From NCBI GenBank assembly GCA_964393335.1, contig CAYMTN010000026.1, positions 1 to 35,517 of the forward strand: a stretch of 35,517 nt of DNA, read 5' to 3'. The notes beneath the pieces are model-generated. The model did not search any database and was not told the origin of the DNA. It saw only the letters and a program-made list of their open reading frames with translations. The position numbers were made by a program, and so were the translations under genes. This document shows, piece by piece, positions 18,083 through 26,513 of this stretch (positions are counted from its first letter, which is position 1; the number at the start of each line of letters is the position of its first letter). The DNA comes from CAYMTN01 sp964393335 (GTDB taxonomy: Bacteria; Chloroflexota; Anaerolineae; Aggregatilineales; Aggregatilineaceae).

Positions 18083-19114
18083 TTACGTCACGGATCGTGC
18101 CACCGGACGCGTGCTCTGCCGCACGACAAGCTGTGGATACAATACGCGCTGGTGCAGCGGCATAGCCGGTTTGTCAATCAGCCCAATAAGGTACTCGACG
18201 CTTTGCTCGCCGAGTGCGGCGAAATTCTGCCGGACGGTGGTCAGCGGCGGCTCAAAGTAGGCCGATTCAGGGAGATCGTCAAAACCGACGACCGATACAT
18301 CACCCGGCACGTGCAAACCCTGTTCGTGTAATGCGCGGATCGCGCCCAACGCCATCTGGTCGTTAGCGACCACCAACGCTGTGAACCCGGTGCCCGCAGC
18401 CAACAAACGCCGGGCCGCGTGGTAACCGCTTTTTGCCGTCCAATCGGCCTCGACGGATGGACCGGGCGTCAAGCCGGCGGCATGGAGGGTCTCGATCCAG
18501 CTCGTATGCCGCGCCTGCGCGCCGTGCCAGTTCAGCGCCCCGCTGATCTCACAAATCGTGCGGTGTCCCAGGTCGATCAAATGCTGGGTGGCAAGCTGCT
18601 CGCCGTAGTACTGATCGATGACCACTGAGGGCACCTGCGCGCCCAATTGAGTATCGATCTGGACAAACGGCACGCCGCCGCAAGCATGTGCCAGGTCTTC
18701 ATAATTCAGGCCCAGAACCGGCGTGATCAACACCAGCCCATCGACCGAACGATCACCGATGTCGTCCATCGCCTTGTGGATGTCGTCCAGCGACATGCCG
18801 CTGATCGTGGATAGGTGGACCCCATAGCCGCGCGCCCTGGCCGTCTGTTCGACATTGTTGACCATTTGGGCCGGGCCGTAGTACGGCAAGCCATAGGTAA
18901 TGATCCCGATCATGCACGACCGGCGCGTAGCGAGGTTGCGGGCGGCGCGGTTGGGGCGGTAATTCAGCTCGTGAATAGCGCTCATGACGCGGTGGCGCGT
19001 GTCGTCGGAGACATAGGGGTGGTTGTTGACAACGCGTGACACGGTTTGCGACGACACGCCCGCGCGTTGTGCAACATCATTCAGGGTGACAGGTTTGGTG
19101 CTGGATTCGGCCAT
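18083..19114 (-). CDS. LacI-family repressor of the arabinose operon
   Basis: A 343-residue LacI/GalR regulator. The helix-turn-helix is TLNDVAQRAGVSSQTVSRV (10-28), followed by the hinge RPNRAARNLATRRS. The rest is the periplasmic-binding-protein-like effector domain ending in the typical TTVRQNFAALGEQSVEYLI and LVVRQSTRP segments. It is the first gene of the unit lacI-araB-araD-isomerase. Two LacI-type palindromes lie 35-161 bases upstream of its start, the nearer one overlapping the promoter, so it probably represses itself and the operon together, with DNA looping possible. L-arabinose or a related pentose is the likely inducer, inferred from context; classical Bacillus AraR is a different, GntR-LacI hybrid protein. 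Confidence 0.9.
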   Translation of the reverse strand: MAESSTKPVTLNDVAQRAGVSSQTVSRVVNNHPYVSDDTRHRVMSAIHELNYRPNRAARNLATRRSCMIGIITYGLPYYGPAQMVNNVEQTARARGYGVHLSTISGMSLDDIHKAMDDIGDRSVDGLVLITPVLGLNYEDLAHACGGVPFVQIDTQLGAQVPSVVIDQYYGEQLATQHLIDLGHRTICEISGALNWHGAQARHTSWIETLHAAGLTPGPSVEADWTAKSGYHAARRLLAAGTGFTALVVANDQMALGAIRALHEQGLHVPGDVSVVGFDDLPESAYFEPPLTTVRQNFAALGEQSVEYLIGLIDKPAMPLHQRVLYPQLVVRQSTRPVARSVT

Positions 19115-19148
19115 CGGATCGGCTGCTATCCTTGATGGGACAGAAGTC

Positions 19149-19162
19149 TGCTAGCGCTAACA
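19149..19162. promoter_or_regulatory. LacI operator 1, overlapping the lacI-ara promoter
   Basis: TGCTAGCGCTAACA is a 14-base near-perfect palindrome around a central CG (one unmatched pair). It begins at the last base of the -10 element on the minus strand and covers the expected transcription start, 35 bases upstream of the lacI ATG. The central CG dyad is typical of LacI-family sites. Confidence 0.75.
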
Positions 19163-19191
19163 TCATATCACAGATCGACTCGCCAAATCAA
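19162..19191 (-). promoter_or_regulatory. Promoter of the lacI-araB-araD-isomerase operon
   Basis: On the minus strand, TTGATT (19191-19186) and TATGAT (19167-19162) are separated by 18 bases. Operator 1 directly follows and overlaps the -10 by one base, the standard geometry for repression. Confidence 0.65.
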
Positions 19192-19261
19192 GTAGCATCG
19201 AGCGTCTACACCAGGTGGCACATGGACCGTGTCGATCTTGTCCATACCGGCACTGAAACTA

Positions 19262-19275
19262 TGTTTGCGCTAACA
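19262..19275. promoter_or_regulatory. LacI operator 2, upstream copy
   Basis: TGTTTGCGCTAACA is a 14-base palindrome with one unmatched pair, sharing the core of operator 1. The two centres are 113 bases apart, a distance compatible with a repressor loop. It lies only eight bases after the stop of the upstream phosphorylase-like gene. Confidence 0.7.
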
Positions 19276-19283
19276 GAAATAGC

Positions 19284-22200
19284 TCAAGCCAGATAAATGT
19301 GAATCGACTCGGCGCGCCCCTCACGCACCAGTGCCGCAACCGGTGCGCCAATGGTATTCCCGGTCAGTTCGAAATGCTCGCCGTCCGTCAGGGCCACCGT
19401 GTAACGCTGCGGTGCTGCCGCATCCGGCCCGAACGTATCGCGCCGTGCCGGGTTGTGCAGCGTAACCGTGCAGTGGCCCAGGAAAGTGAACGTTACGATT
19501 CCCTCCTCGTCGAATAACCACCCTGGCAGCACGGGAGTGAATGTGAGCGTAAGCGCTCCCTCCTGCACCGAAAAAGGCCGCGCGCCGATCATGATCCGGT
19601 GCAGAATGCTGAGGTATTCTGCCGTCGAGCCGCTGAGCCGCGCGACAAACCCCCGCCCATGCAGCGAGACATCGGGATGCGCGGAACTGACGATAAACGA
19701 AGAGTTCTCAAGCGGGCTGCGTCCATATACGGCGGGGTCCTGAAACGGGATCAACACATGCCGGAAATCTTCATAAAACTCGGCGTACAGCCCGGCATCC
19801 AACAGCGCGAGCAGGTATTTGTACGCCATGTGTAACCAGATCGACTCGTTTTCAAGCCAGCCGGGCGTAAAAGCCCGTGCGCGGCCAATATCCATCGGTT
19901 CGCCGTCCAGCGGCGCATTGACCTTGTACATCCTCAGTGTGCGGTCAAATAGGGCGCTGTCTTTCACCTGTTGGTAGATACGCCGCGCCGACTCGATGTC
20001 GGGTGCCAGTTTCAGCGCGCGCACCGGCCCTTCGAGGAACGGCGGCAGCACGTGCGGCGACACGTGCGTGGCGCGCACCGTTGGCTGCCCTTCAGGAGTC
20101 TGACCTACGACCGCGTACTCGTCTACGTCATACCTGAAATAGGTGGGCGGCATGCCGCCGGACAGGGTTTCCGCGCGCGTGATTCCCGCACGCACCTTGT
20201 CCAGAAACACGCCCAGGCCACGATCCAGCTCCGCGAGCGTGCTGCTCACCGTCTCGCCGTCGAAACCCAGACGGACGCGGGCGCGATACGTTTCACGCGC
20301 AGAGGCGACCGCATCCCAATACACCCAGTCTCGATCCGGCTGGTCGGACGTCTGGTAATTTTCCAGGGCGGTCATGACTACCTGCCAGAGTTCGGCGATT
20401 TCTACCGGCAGGTCAAGCTTTTGTGCGAGTCTGTCTTGTATGGCCTCGCGCATGAAGATCAACAACCGCGCGAGCGTGTACGTTTCCGGCATGGATGAGC
20501 CGAACAACCCCGGCAGACCGTTGAGCGCGTCGTACCAGCCCGGTCTGCCGGCTTCCATTTCGACACCCATGCCCAACGGATCGAGGGTGGCAAACTTCGT
20601 CAGGGCCAGACAGACAAGCTTCACAAACAGCGTCGTGCGGACGATCTCGCCCTGGCCCTGCCGGGTGCGGACTGTGTGCGGGTAGTCCGTGCGGGCAGCG
20701 ATCAACGCCTGTTTCTCCACATCTTTTGCTACGGCGTTGATCTGTCGCACCCGGCCCCCGACCAGCACGGTTTTTTCGTGGCGCGGGCGGACCACGACCG
20801 GGCTGTCATAAAACGTAAAAACTGGCTTGCCAAACAACAGATTGTCTTGTCGTTCCGGGTAAATCGCCAGGTAATTTTCGATCAAGTCGAGGTTGTACGT
20901 CCAGTGATCGACCCAATACCCCTCGCCAAAGGTGGCTTCGAATCGCTGTTCGGCATGGTGCAGGACATGCGCGACAAACGCGTCACGCGCCATGCTCAGT
21001 TTCAGGTCATGGGCGCTGACGTGTTTAAGCAGCGCGCCGGGCGTGAACGAGTGGGCCAGTACCAGTGCCAGCGGAGCCGGATCATCGACCGGTTCCAGGG
21101 CGGCGGCGCGTTTTTCCGGCGGAACGACAAAACGACTGCCCTCGATCACCAGCGGATTGTACCCATCGGCCTGGATCAGGTTCATGAACGTGATGACGTT
21201 GAAATCTTCGATCTGCGGGTTGAACCACACGTCTTCGCGGCGATTTTGGTTCACGTCGCGGTAATTGCCGTTACCCTGGGAATAACACTCCGGCGCAACG
21301 TAGAAGGCGTTGTAATCACGCTCAAGGTCGCCATGTTTGCGCGAGTAGATGTGCTGCACGTACCCGCTCAGCAGCACGGGCCACCCGCCGCGCAACACGT
21401 TATCCAGGAAGGTCTGAGCCGTATAGGCATCCAGCAGCGGCAGGCCGGTTGTGATCGCGGCGGGGCCGGTCAGAGCGCGGACCAAATCGCGAGCCGCGCG
21501 GTGCTGAGCGCGAATATAGGCGGCGCTACACAGGCGATCAGCGGCCTGGTTCACGGTATCCACGTGTCCGGCGTGCCCGATGATGGCGTTCATGGTCCAT
21601 GTTTCGCCAGGGGGCAGCGTCTGCTCTGCGCCAAAAAACCCGCACGGTGTTTTGCTTTGTTTGATCTGTTGCTGCCGGTACAGCTCTGGCAGGCTGCGTT
21701 CCAGGAGTCGATCCGGAAAACTCAAGGCCGTGTTTGCCCCGAACACGAGTGCCGGATCGACCAGCGCGGGCAGGCGCTCGATCATGTCGCCGTTTTCGCT
21801 AAAACAGAGGTAAAAATGCCCGGCTTCGTACCCTTCAATCTCGACCTTATCGGCGATACTGGAGCGCAAGCGATAGAACGGGATGTTTTCCTCGACATTA
21901 AACACGCCCATCCAGGCTTCGGCGGTGCGCCCGATTTCTTTCAGGATGGTATTCGTTACGCCGTAGGGCATGATAGCCGGTAATCCATCCAGCACACTCA
22001 ACGTCACCGGGGCGCGCCCCGTGTTAGTGACGGTCAACCGGCGCACCAGGCCGGCGAATGGTTCGCCAGTCAGGTTGAAATATAACACGTTTACCCGCAG
22101 ATTATGGTCAGGTGCATCTTCGCGCAGCTCCAGTTCATTCATGCCGATGTGCATCCGGCGCGTCCTGGGGCCGCCCGGTGCCAGCGGAGCGAACGGTTCG

Positions 22201-22487
22201 TAATAAGACGCGCTGCGGTCGCCCTGGCGGCTGAGCTTGATAAATGTGCGGAATCCGGTGTACGGCACGGTCTGGTAGGCTTTGTTCGCCGGTTGGAACT
22301 CCATGATCGGGGAGTCTTTGCTCTCGATGCCGAAGGCCGCAATCGCCTGGCCCCGGTTGACATAGAAGACCCACATGGGGATGCCAAGCGGACCGGCCAC
22401 GCCGGGTAAAAAGCTCGCAAACGGGTTCAACTGCGCGAAGTCTTCCAGCACGAACCGGCCAGACTCGTCAAAGTAGAAATTTTCCAT
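19284..22487 (-). CDS. Large cellobiose-phosphorylase-like enzyme (GH94-related, 1067 aa)
   Basis: A 1067-residue protein with the layout of glycoside phosphorylases related to GH94. An N-terminal beta-sandwich (about 1-300) contains the strand pair RRLTVTNTGRAPVTLSVLDG, seen in this fold. A helical barrel (about 340-850) holds the conserved-looking stretches RKHGDLERDYNAFYV, GNGNYRDVNQNRR and GYWVDHWTYNLDLIE. A C-terminal beta region closes it. No signal peptide is present, so it should act in the cytoplasm, where a phosphorylase would save ATP. Length exceeds cellobiose phosphorylase (about 800) and is nearer to the 1000-1100-residue oligoglucan phosphorylases. The catalytic Asp is not certain to me, so hydrolase or phosphorylase and the linkage remain open. 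It is upstream of the ara unit in the same direction with its own promoter candidate. GGAGG lies 9 bases before the ATG. Confidence 0.6.
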   Translation of the reverse strand: MENFYFDESGRFVLEDFAQLNPFASFLPGVAGPLGIPMWVFYVNRGQAIAAFGIESKDSPIMEFQPANKAYQTVPYTGFRTFIKLSRQGDRSASYYEPFAPLAPGGPRTRRMHIGMNELELREDAPDHNLRVNVLYFNLTGEPFAGLVRRLTVTNTGRAPVTLSVLDGLPAIMPYGVTNTILKEIGRTAEAWMGVFNVEENIPFYRLRSSIADKVEIEGYEAGHFYLCFSENGDMIERLPALVDPALVFGANTALSFPDRLLERSLPELYRQQQIKQSKTPCGFFGAEQTLPPGETWTMNAIIGHAGHVDTVNQAADRLCSAAYIRAQHRAARDLVRALTGPAAITTGLPLLDAYTAQTFLDNVLRGGWPVLLSGYVQHIYSRKHGDLERDYNAFYVAPECYSQGNGNYRDVNQNRREDVWFNPQIEDFNVITFMNLIQADGYNPLVIEGSRFVVPPEKRAAALEPVDDPAPLALVLAHSFTPGALLKHVSAHDLKLSMARDAFVAHVLHHAEQRFEATFGEGYWVDHWTYNLDLIENYLAIYPERQDNLLFGKPVFTFYDSPVVVRPRHEKTVLVGGRVRQINAVAKDVEKQALIAARTDYPHTVRTRQGQGEIVRTTLFVKLVCLALTKFATLDPLGMGVEMEAGRPGWYDALNGLPGLFGSSMPETYTLARLLIFMREAIQDRLAQKLDLPVEIAELWQVVMTALENYQTSDQPDRDWVYWDAVASARETYRARVRLGFDGETVSSTLAELDRGLGVFLDKVRAGITRAETLSGGMPPTYFRYDVDEYAVVGQTPEGQPTVRATHVSPHVLPPFLEGPVRALKLAPDIESARRIYQQVKDSALFDRTLRMYKVNAPLDGEPMDIGRARAFTPGWLENESIWLHMAYKYLLALLDAGLYAEFYEDFRHVLIPFQDPAVYGRSPLENSSFIVSSAHPDVSLHGRGFVARLSGSTAEYLSILHRIMIGARPFSVQEGALTLTFTPVLPGWLFDEEGIVTFTFLGHCTVTLHNPARRDTFGPDAAAPQRYTVALTDGEHFELTGNTIGAPVAALVREGRAESIHIYLA

Positions 22488-22535
22488 TCCTGCTATCCTC
22501 CCCGATGATACAAATGAACACGATTTTCACAGGCT

Positions 22536-22566
22536 ACTATAGCACGCGCGTTCTGACGGGTGTAAA
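22536..22566 (-). promoter_or_regulatory. Candidate promoter for the phosphorylase-like gene
   Basis: TTTACA (22566-22561) and TATAGT (22541-22536) on the minus strand have a 19-base spacer, somewhat long. It lies 49 bases upstream of the gene start. No operator resembling the two ara palindromes is visible here. Confidence 0.4.
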
Positions 22567-22656
22567 ATGTAGTAGAGAATGATGCGTCAATTCAGTTCAC
22601 CCTCCCGATAAAGCCCGATGTTATCACCTTTGACGGGTATTGTGAGGAGATGCGAT

Positions 22657-23214
22657 ATGTTGCCTCAAACCGAGTTTAACCTAGCGCTGTGGAACCTCGA
22701 CCCATCCAAACGCTTCGTCTACGAAGCAGGAATGGTTCTCCAAAACGGGATAAACGTGATTCTAAACCTGGGGTTGGTTGTCGGGCTATCCACCCTTATT
22801 GCGCGCCAGTTGGTGGATCCCGATCTGAGCCGGGAAGGTTTGATTGGTGCCGTGATCATGCCCGGCGTTATCGCCTTCAGTATCGTCGGAATCGGAGTCA
22901 AGCGAAACGTCAGAATAGGCAACAGCATCGGGCAGACGCTGCGAATCGCCATTCAAGATGGACTAAAACTCGGCTTGCTCGTAGGCTTTATCGTCATTGC
23001 TTCCTGGCACTATCTCGGCCAACTTGCTATGGCGCGCGCGATTTACGGCGCGTATGGCTATCAGGCCCATCCTGCCGTCTATTGCAGCCCCATTGCTGCG
23101 CTGTATGGCTTTGTTTTTACGGTCCCGGTCGCGTTGGGCTGCGCCCTGTTCACAGCGATTTTTAAAGTCGGGCCGTACATGATGCTCAACTGGGTCAACA
23201 AACTGCCGGACTGA
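22657..23214 (+). CDS. Small multi-spanning membrane protein, function unknown
   Basis: A 185-residue protein I do not recognise. The ATG at 22657 has GAGGAG at 22644-22649; an upstream in-frame ATG at 22618 lacks such a site. Hydrophobic stretches occur at about residues 26-50 (GMVLQNGINVILNLGLVVG), 64-80 (GAVIMPGVIAFSIVGIG), 104-125 (GLKLGLLVGFIVIASW) and 143-172 (a longer segment that could span once or twice), giving four or five membrane segments. A basic loop KRNVRIGNSIGQTLR separates the second and third. It stands alone on the plus strand between two minus-strand units, with no close partner gene. Confidence 0.65.
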   Translation: MLPQTEFNLALWNLDPSKRFVYEAGMVLQNGINVILNLGLVVGLSTLIARQLVDPDLSREGLIGAVIMPGVIAFSIVGIGVKRNVRIGNSIGQTLRIAIQDGLKLGLLVGFIVIASWHYLGQLAMARAIYGAYGYQAHPAVYCSPIAALYGFVFTVPVALGCALFTAIFKVGPYMMLNWVNKLPD

Positions 23215-23282
23215 AGCCGGGAGGCGATCTGTCGCACGCCGATTTGCCTGCGCCCTCACCTGGAAGCCGCAGCCCTACCCTG

Positions 23283-24056
23283 CTAATCCACCGGGGGAGG
23301 GCCGTCATAATCATGGTCGGTTGGGTGGATCTGCCGCATAGGGCGCTCGCGGGTTTGCTCCTCGTGAACGTGTGCGACCAGTCCGGGCAGACGCGCCATA
23401 ATGAAAAACGCATTGGCCAGTTCGGGCGGCAGGTCCAGGTCGAACAACAGCGCGGCGAGCGCACCATCGACATTGATGGGCAAGGCGCGGCCCATCCGTG
23501 CCGCCAGGGATTCGGCCAGCGCCTGCACGATGCGCACGCCGCTGCCGCTCACACCCGCTTTTTCCGCCAGTGCGAACAGTCGAGTAGTGCGCGGGTCTGC
23601 CGTGTGTATACGGTGGCCGAATCCCGCCAACCGTTTCCCTGCGGCACGGTACTCGCTAACAAGATCGTTGGTTGCCTGTTCCAGAGTTATCCCGTCTGCT
23701 TCTGCCCGGACGACAACTTGCTGGATGGTCCGCATGCACGCTTCGATGGCGCCGCCGTGATGCCTGTTGATGCTCAAAATCCCGGCGGCCACGGCTGCAT
23801 TGAGAGGCGCGCCGGTGCTGGCCGCAACCCGCGCCGCCAGCGTAGACGGCGGCGTAACGCCGTGATCAATCGACGCGACCAACATCGCATCGACAAGCTG
23901 GCCGACTTCGGGTGCGGGCAAGCTGCCGGTCAGTGCCAAAAAAATCGCCTGGGCGAACGTGATCTCGCCCATCAACGCATCGATGCGATACCCGCGCAGC
24001 CGCACTTCATTGGGTTTGACTTGGGTGATGGCAGATGTCCAATGTAAATCGCTCAT
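23283..24056 (-). CDS. Citryl-CoA lyase-like protein (citrate synthase fold)
   Basis: A 257-residue protein with the short citrate-synthase fold of citryl-CoA lyases; full citrate synthases have about 380-430. All three catalytic positions of the superfamily are present: His100 in HHGGAIE, His148 in GFGHRIHTADPR and Asp197 in INVDGA. The distal RLPGLVAHVHEE segment corresponds to the conserved region near the active site. Citryl-CoA lyase splits citryl-CoA into acetyl-CoA and oxaloacetate, and relatives may cleave other 3-hydroxyacyl-CoAs. Its ATG overlaps the stop of the preceding CoA-ligase alpha-like gene (ATGA), so the two are coupled. Together with the alpha/beta ligase it makes the reaction set of ATP-citrate lyase, but the sugar-transport context makes the real substrate doubtful. 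It is the last gene of its operon. Confidence 0.82.
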   Translation of the reverse strand: MSDLHWTSAITQVKPNEVRLRGYRIDALMGEITFAQAIFLALTGSLPAPEVGQLVDAMLVASIDHGVTPPSTLAARVAASTGAPLNAAVAAGILSINRHHGGAIEACMRTIQQVVVRAEADGITLEQATNDLVSEYRAAGKRLAGFGHRIHTADPRTTRLFALAEKAGVSGSGVRIVQALAESLAARMGRALPINVDGALAALLFDLDLPPELANAFFIMARLPGLVAHVHEEQTRERPMRQIHPTDHDYDGPPPVD

Positions 24057-24958
24057 GTGCTCACTGTCCCCACTATATCCCGTGTGACGCGGGGAATATC
24101 CGCGAACGAGTCAACGACCGTTACCCCGGCCTCACGCAGCCGGGTTACTTTCCCTTCAAACGTGCCGCGCGTCCCTTCGATGATCGCTCCGGCATGGCTG
24201 AAACGTGTCCCACTGGTGGCCCCTTTGCCACCGACATACGCGATCACCGGCTTGGTGATCACGTTGGCAGCGACCAGATCGGCGACTTGTTCCTCCTGAG
24301 AGGTGCCAATTTCACCGAACAGGACAATGGCCTCGGTTTGCGGATCGTGCTCGAACAACCGCACAATCGATGGAAGCGGAAGCCCGACAATCGAATCGCC
24401 CCCGACATGGACCAGTGTTGACGCGCCGATCCCGGCCCGCGCGAGATAATAGGCCATGCTCGTCGTGATACCCCCGCTACGGCTGGCGATGCCCACCGGG
24501 CCGGGGAAGAACCATTCGCGGGCGCTGGCGGCCTGTCCGCCCATCATGCCCAATACGCCCTGGTCCGGGCTGAGCACGCCCAGCGTGTTAGGGCCTACAA
24601 ACTGCGCCCCTGCCCGTTCCGCCGCGTCGATGATTTCCAGCACGTCATAGACTGGCACCCGGTCCGGCACGATGACGAGCAGCTTGACTCCGACGGCAAT
24701 CGCTTCCAGGGCGGCGTTTTTGACGAGCGGCGCAGGCACGAATAACACGCTGGCATCCAGGGGGCCAACCCGCTCCCAGGCTTCGCCCATCGTGTCGAAG
24801 ACCGGCACGCCTTCGGCTTCCTGCCCACCCTTGCCAGGCGTCACGCCGGCGACAACCTGCGTCTCGTACGCTTTCATCAGTCGGGCACGGGCCAACCCTT
24901 CGCGGCCCGTGATACCCTGGATCACGACGCGTTTTGATCGGTCAATCAAGATTGCCAT
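24053..24958 (-). CDS. Succinyl-CoA synthetase alpha-like CoA ligase subunit
   Basis: A 301-residue CoA-binding subunit of the SucD type. IQGITGREG (13-21) is the CoA Rossmann loop. GVTPGKGGQE (38-47), VGPNTLGVLSP (121-131) and GIASRSGGITTSM (156-168) follow in SucD order. The phosphohistidine is His255 in SHAGAII, which matches the GHAGAII motif of SucD. I start at the ATG at 24958, where the family N-terminus begins (MAILIDRSK); an in-frame ATG at 24979 would add seven atypical residues. The beta-like gene overlaps its start by 17 bases and its stop overlaps the lyase start, so the three subunits are likely made together. It may form citryl-CoA or another acyl-CoA; the acid is not readable from sequence. 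Confidence 0.85.
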   Translation of the reverse strand: MAILIDRSKRVVIQGITGREGLARARLMKAYETQVVAGVTPGKGGQEAEGVPVFDTMGEAWERVGPLDASVLFVPAPLVKNAALEAIAVGVKLLVIVPDRVPVYDVLEIIDAAERAGAQFVGPNTLGVLSPDQGVLGMMGGQAASAREWFFPGPVGIASRSGGITTSMAYYLARAGIGASTLVHVGGDSIVGLPLPSIVRLFEHDPQTEAIVLFGEIGTSQEEQVADLVAANVITKPVIAYVGGKGATSGTRFSHAGAIIEGTRGTFEGKVTRLREAGVTVVDSFADIPRVTRDIVGTVST

Positions 24959-26510
24959 GGCTCGCCTCGCGTGCCGCACGGAAATCAGCTAATCCAGCGA
25001 TGGGCAGGTCCACGTAGCCCCCGCGATTGCCCTGAAAATAACACTCCACCTCGCAGGCCAAACACTCGGTACATCCGCCGCGCCGGGCGTCTTCGCGACT
25101 GATGTTCAAAACCGGCACCGCGCCCTCCACCGTGAGAATCTGCGGCACGCACTGCACGACACAAGTCTTGCTGGCGCAATCACGGCAGCGGGCGTGATCG
25201 AGCGTTACCGTACCGCCGGACACAGTCTGGAACTGGTACGGTTCAGCGGCCTCCCCGGTGTGATAGGCGGATTCAAGCGCTTCAGGGGGGTTGTACCTGT
25301 CGATCAGCGCTCGCATACGCCGCGCACAAAAATCAGGATCGTCATTTTTGCCGTATGCTTCAACTGGTGCGAGTAGATAACCCCGTGCGCGTTCCAGAAT
25401 GGCTATCGCCTGTTCTTCGGCATTTCCCCCCAGCCGGATCACTGCCGGTACGCGCAACGGTTCTTCCATAAACGCCTTGACGAGCGCCCGCGCCGAATGA
25501 AATTGCTCCTGGCTGGCGACGCCGCTGCCACTGGCGAAATAACCCGTGATGCCGGGTTGGGAAAGAATGATCCGGGCGGCGCGGTAGACTTTGCTGGCCG
25601 GGGGGTTGCCGCTGGTATCGACAAAGTTGGCGACCTGCAACCCCTGCGCCTGCACGGCGTCCATGCTCATCATGCTGCCGCCCCCGCCTGCCCCGTGAAA
25701 CCCAATCACACGCGCCCCATCACCCCAATCCGGGTCCATCTGGATGAAGAAGAACGTCCCCCGGTAGTCCTCCCGTTCGACTTCCCACGCGATCCGTTCC
25801 AGGGGGGTCGGCGGGCGATCCAGTTCGCGCGCAAACGGAATATCAAGCGAATCGTGACGAAACACCGTGTAATCGTCGATCGTGAACCGGCAGTCCACCG
25901 CCACCAGCCGCCCATCCTGGGTGAGTACCAGCGGGTTGATCTCAGCCGCCCTGGCGTCGTAGGCGCGCGCCGCATCATACAACCGGGGCAGCAGATCGCC
26001 GATGGCGAGCAGTAATTGGCCGTGCAGGCCGGTTTTACGCGCCAACTCACGCGCCTCAAAATCGCGCAATCCCTGCCGGATATCGATCGTCTGCCGGGCG
26101 ATCTGCTGCGGATGCTCGCGGGCGATCTGTTCGATCCCGGTGCCGCCCGTGCTGCTAAAGACCATGACCGGCGCGCGTGCCTGGTCATCGATGATCAACC
26201 CGGCGTAAAATTCGCGTTCAATCGCCAGCCGTTCCTCGACAAGCACCTGGCTGACGGCGAACCGCCCGATTGTCATGCCCAGCAGTGCAGCGGCGGCCTG
26301 GGCGGCCTGCTGCGGATCATCTGCAAAACGGATCGCGCCGCGTCCCGCGCGCCCGGTGATCCAGGCTTGCGCTTTCACCACGACCGGGCGGCCAATTTCC
26401 GCCGCGATGGTTTTTGCCTCATCCGGCGTTCGTGCTACGGCCCCGCGTGGGATGGCGATTCCGAATTCCGCTAACAGGGTTTTACCCTGGTATTCGTGCA
26501 GTTTCGCCAT
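24942..26510 (-). CDS. Succinyl-CoA synthetase beta-like ATP-grasp ligase fused to a 2x[4Fe-4S] ferredoxin domain
   Basis: A 522-residue fusion. Residues 1-220 are an ATP-grasp domain opening with LHEYQGKTLLAEFGI, with VVVKAQAW (43-50), GRAGRGAIRF and EINPLV (200-205) as in SucC. Residues about 250-390 are the ligase domain with FHGAGGGGSMMSMDAV and ANFVDTSGNPPASKVYRAA, where SucC has a GGGA loop. SucC normally ends near 390. Here about 130 residues follow with eight Cys in two cluster motifs, C442-x2-C445-x4-C450-x3-C454 and C480-x2-C483-x2-C486-x3-C490, the pattern of a bacterial two-cluster ferredoxin. Redox centres are unexpected in an ADP-forming acyl-CoA ligase. The gene starts three bases after the ADP-ribosylglycohydrolase-like gene and overlaps the alpha gene. 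Confidence 0.85.
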   Translation of the reverse strand: MAKLHEYQGKTLLAEFGIAIPRGAVARTPDEAKTIAAEIGRPVVVKAQAWITGRAGRGAIRFADDPQQAAQAAAALLGMTIGRFAVSQVLVEERLAIEREFYAGLIIDDQARAPVMVFSSTGGTGIEQIAREHPQQIARQTIDIRQGLRDFEARELARKTGLHGQLLLAIGDLLPRLYDAARAYDARAAEINPLVLTQDGRLVAVDCRFTIDDYTVFRHDSLDIPFARELDRPPTPLERIAWEVEREDYRGTFFFIQMDPDWGDGARVIGFHGAGGGGSMMSMDAVQAQGLQVANFVDTSGNPPASKVYRAARIILSQPGITGYFASGSGVASQEQFHSARALVKAFMEEPLRVPAVIRLGGNAEEQAIAILERARGYLLAPVEAYGKNDDPDFCARRMRALIDRYNPPEALESAYHTGEAAEPYQFQTVSGGTVTLDHARCRDCASKTCVVQCVPQILTVEGAVPVLNISREDARRGGCTECLACEVECYFQGNRGGYVDLPIAGLADFRAAREASHGNLD

Positions 26511-26513
26511 GAT

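Noticed and set aside
20676..21983. 435-codon open frame on the plus strand
   Set aside because: Lies wholly antisense to the phosphorylase-like gene. The residues show no family motif and the frame is explained by GC-rich codons of the real gene.
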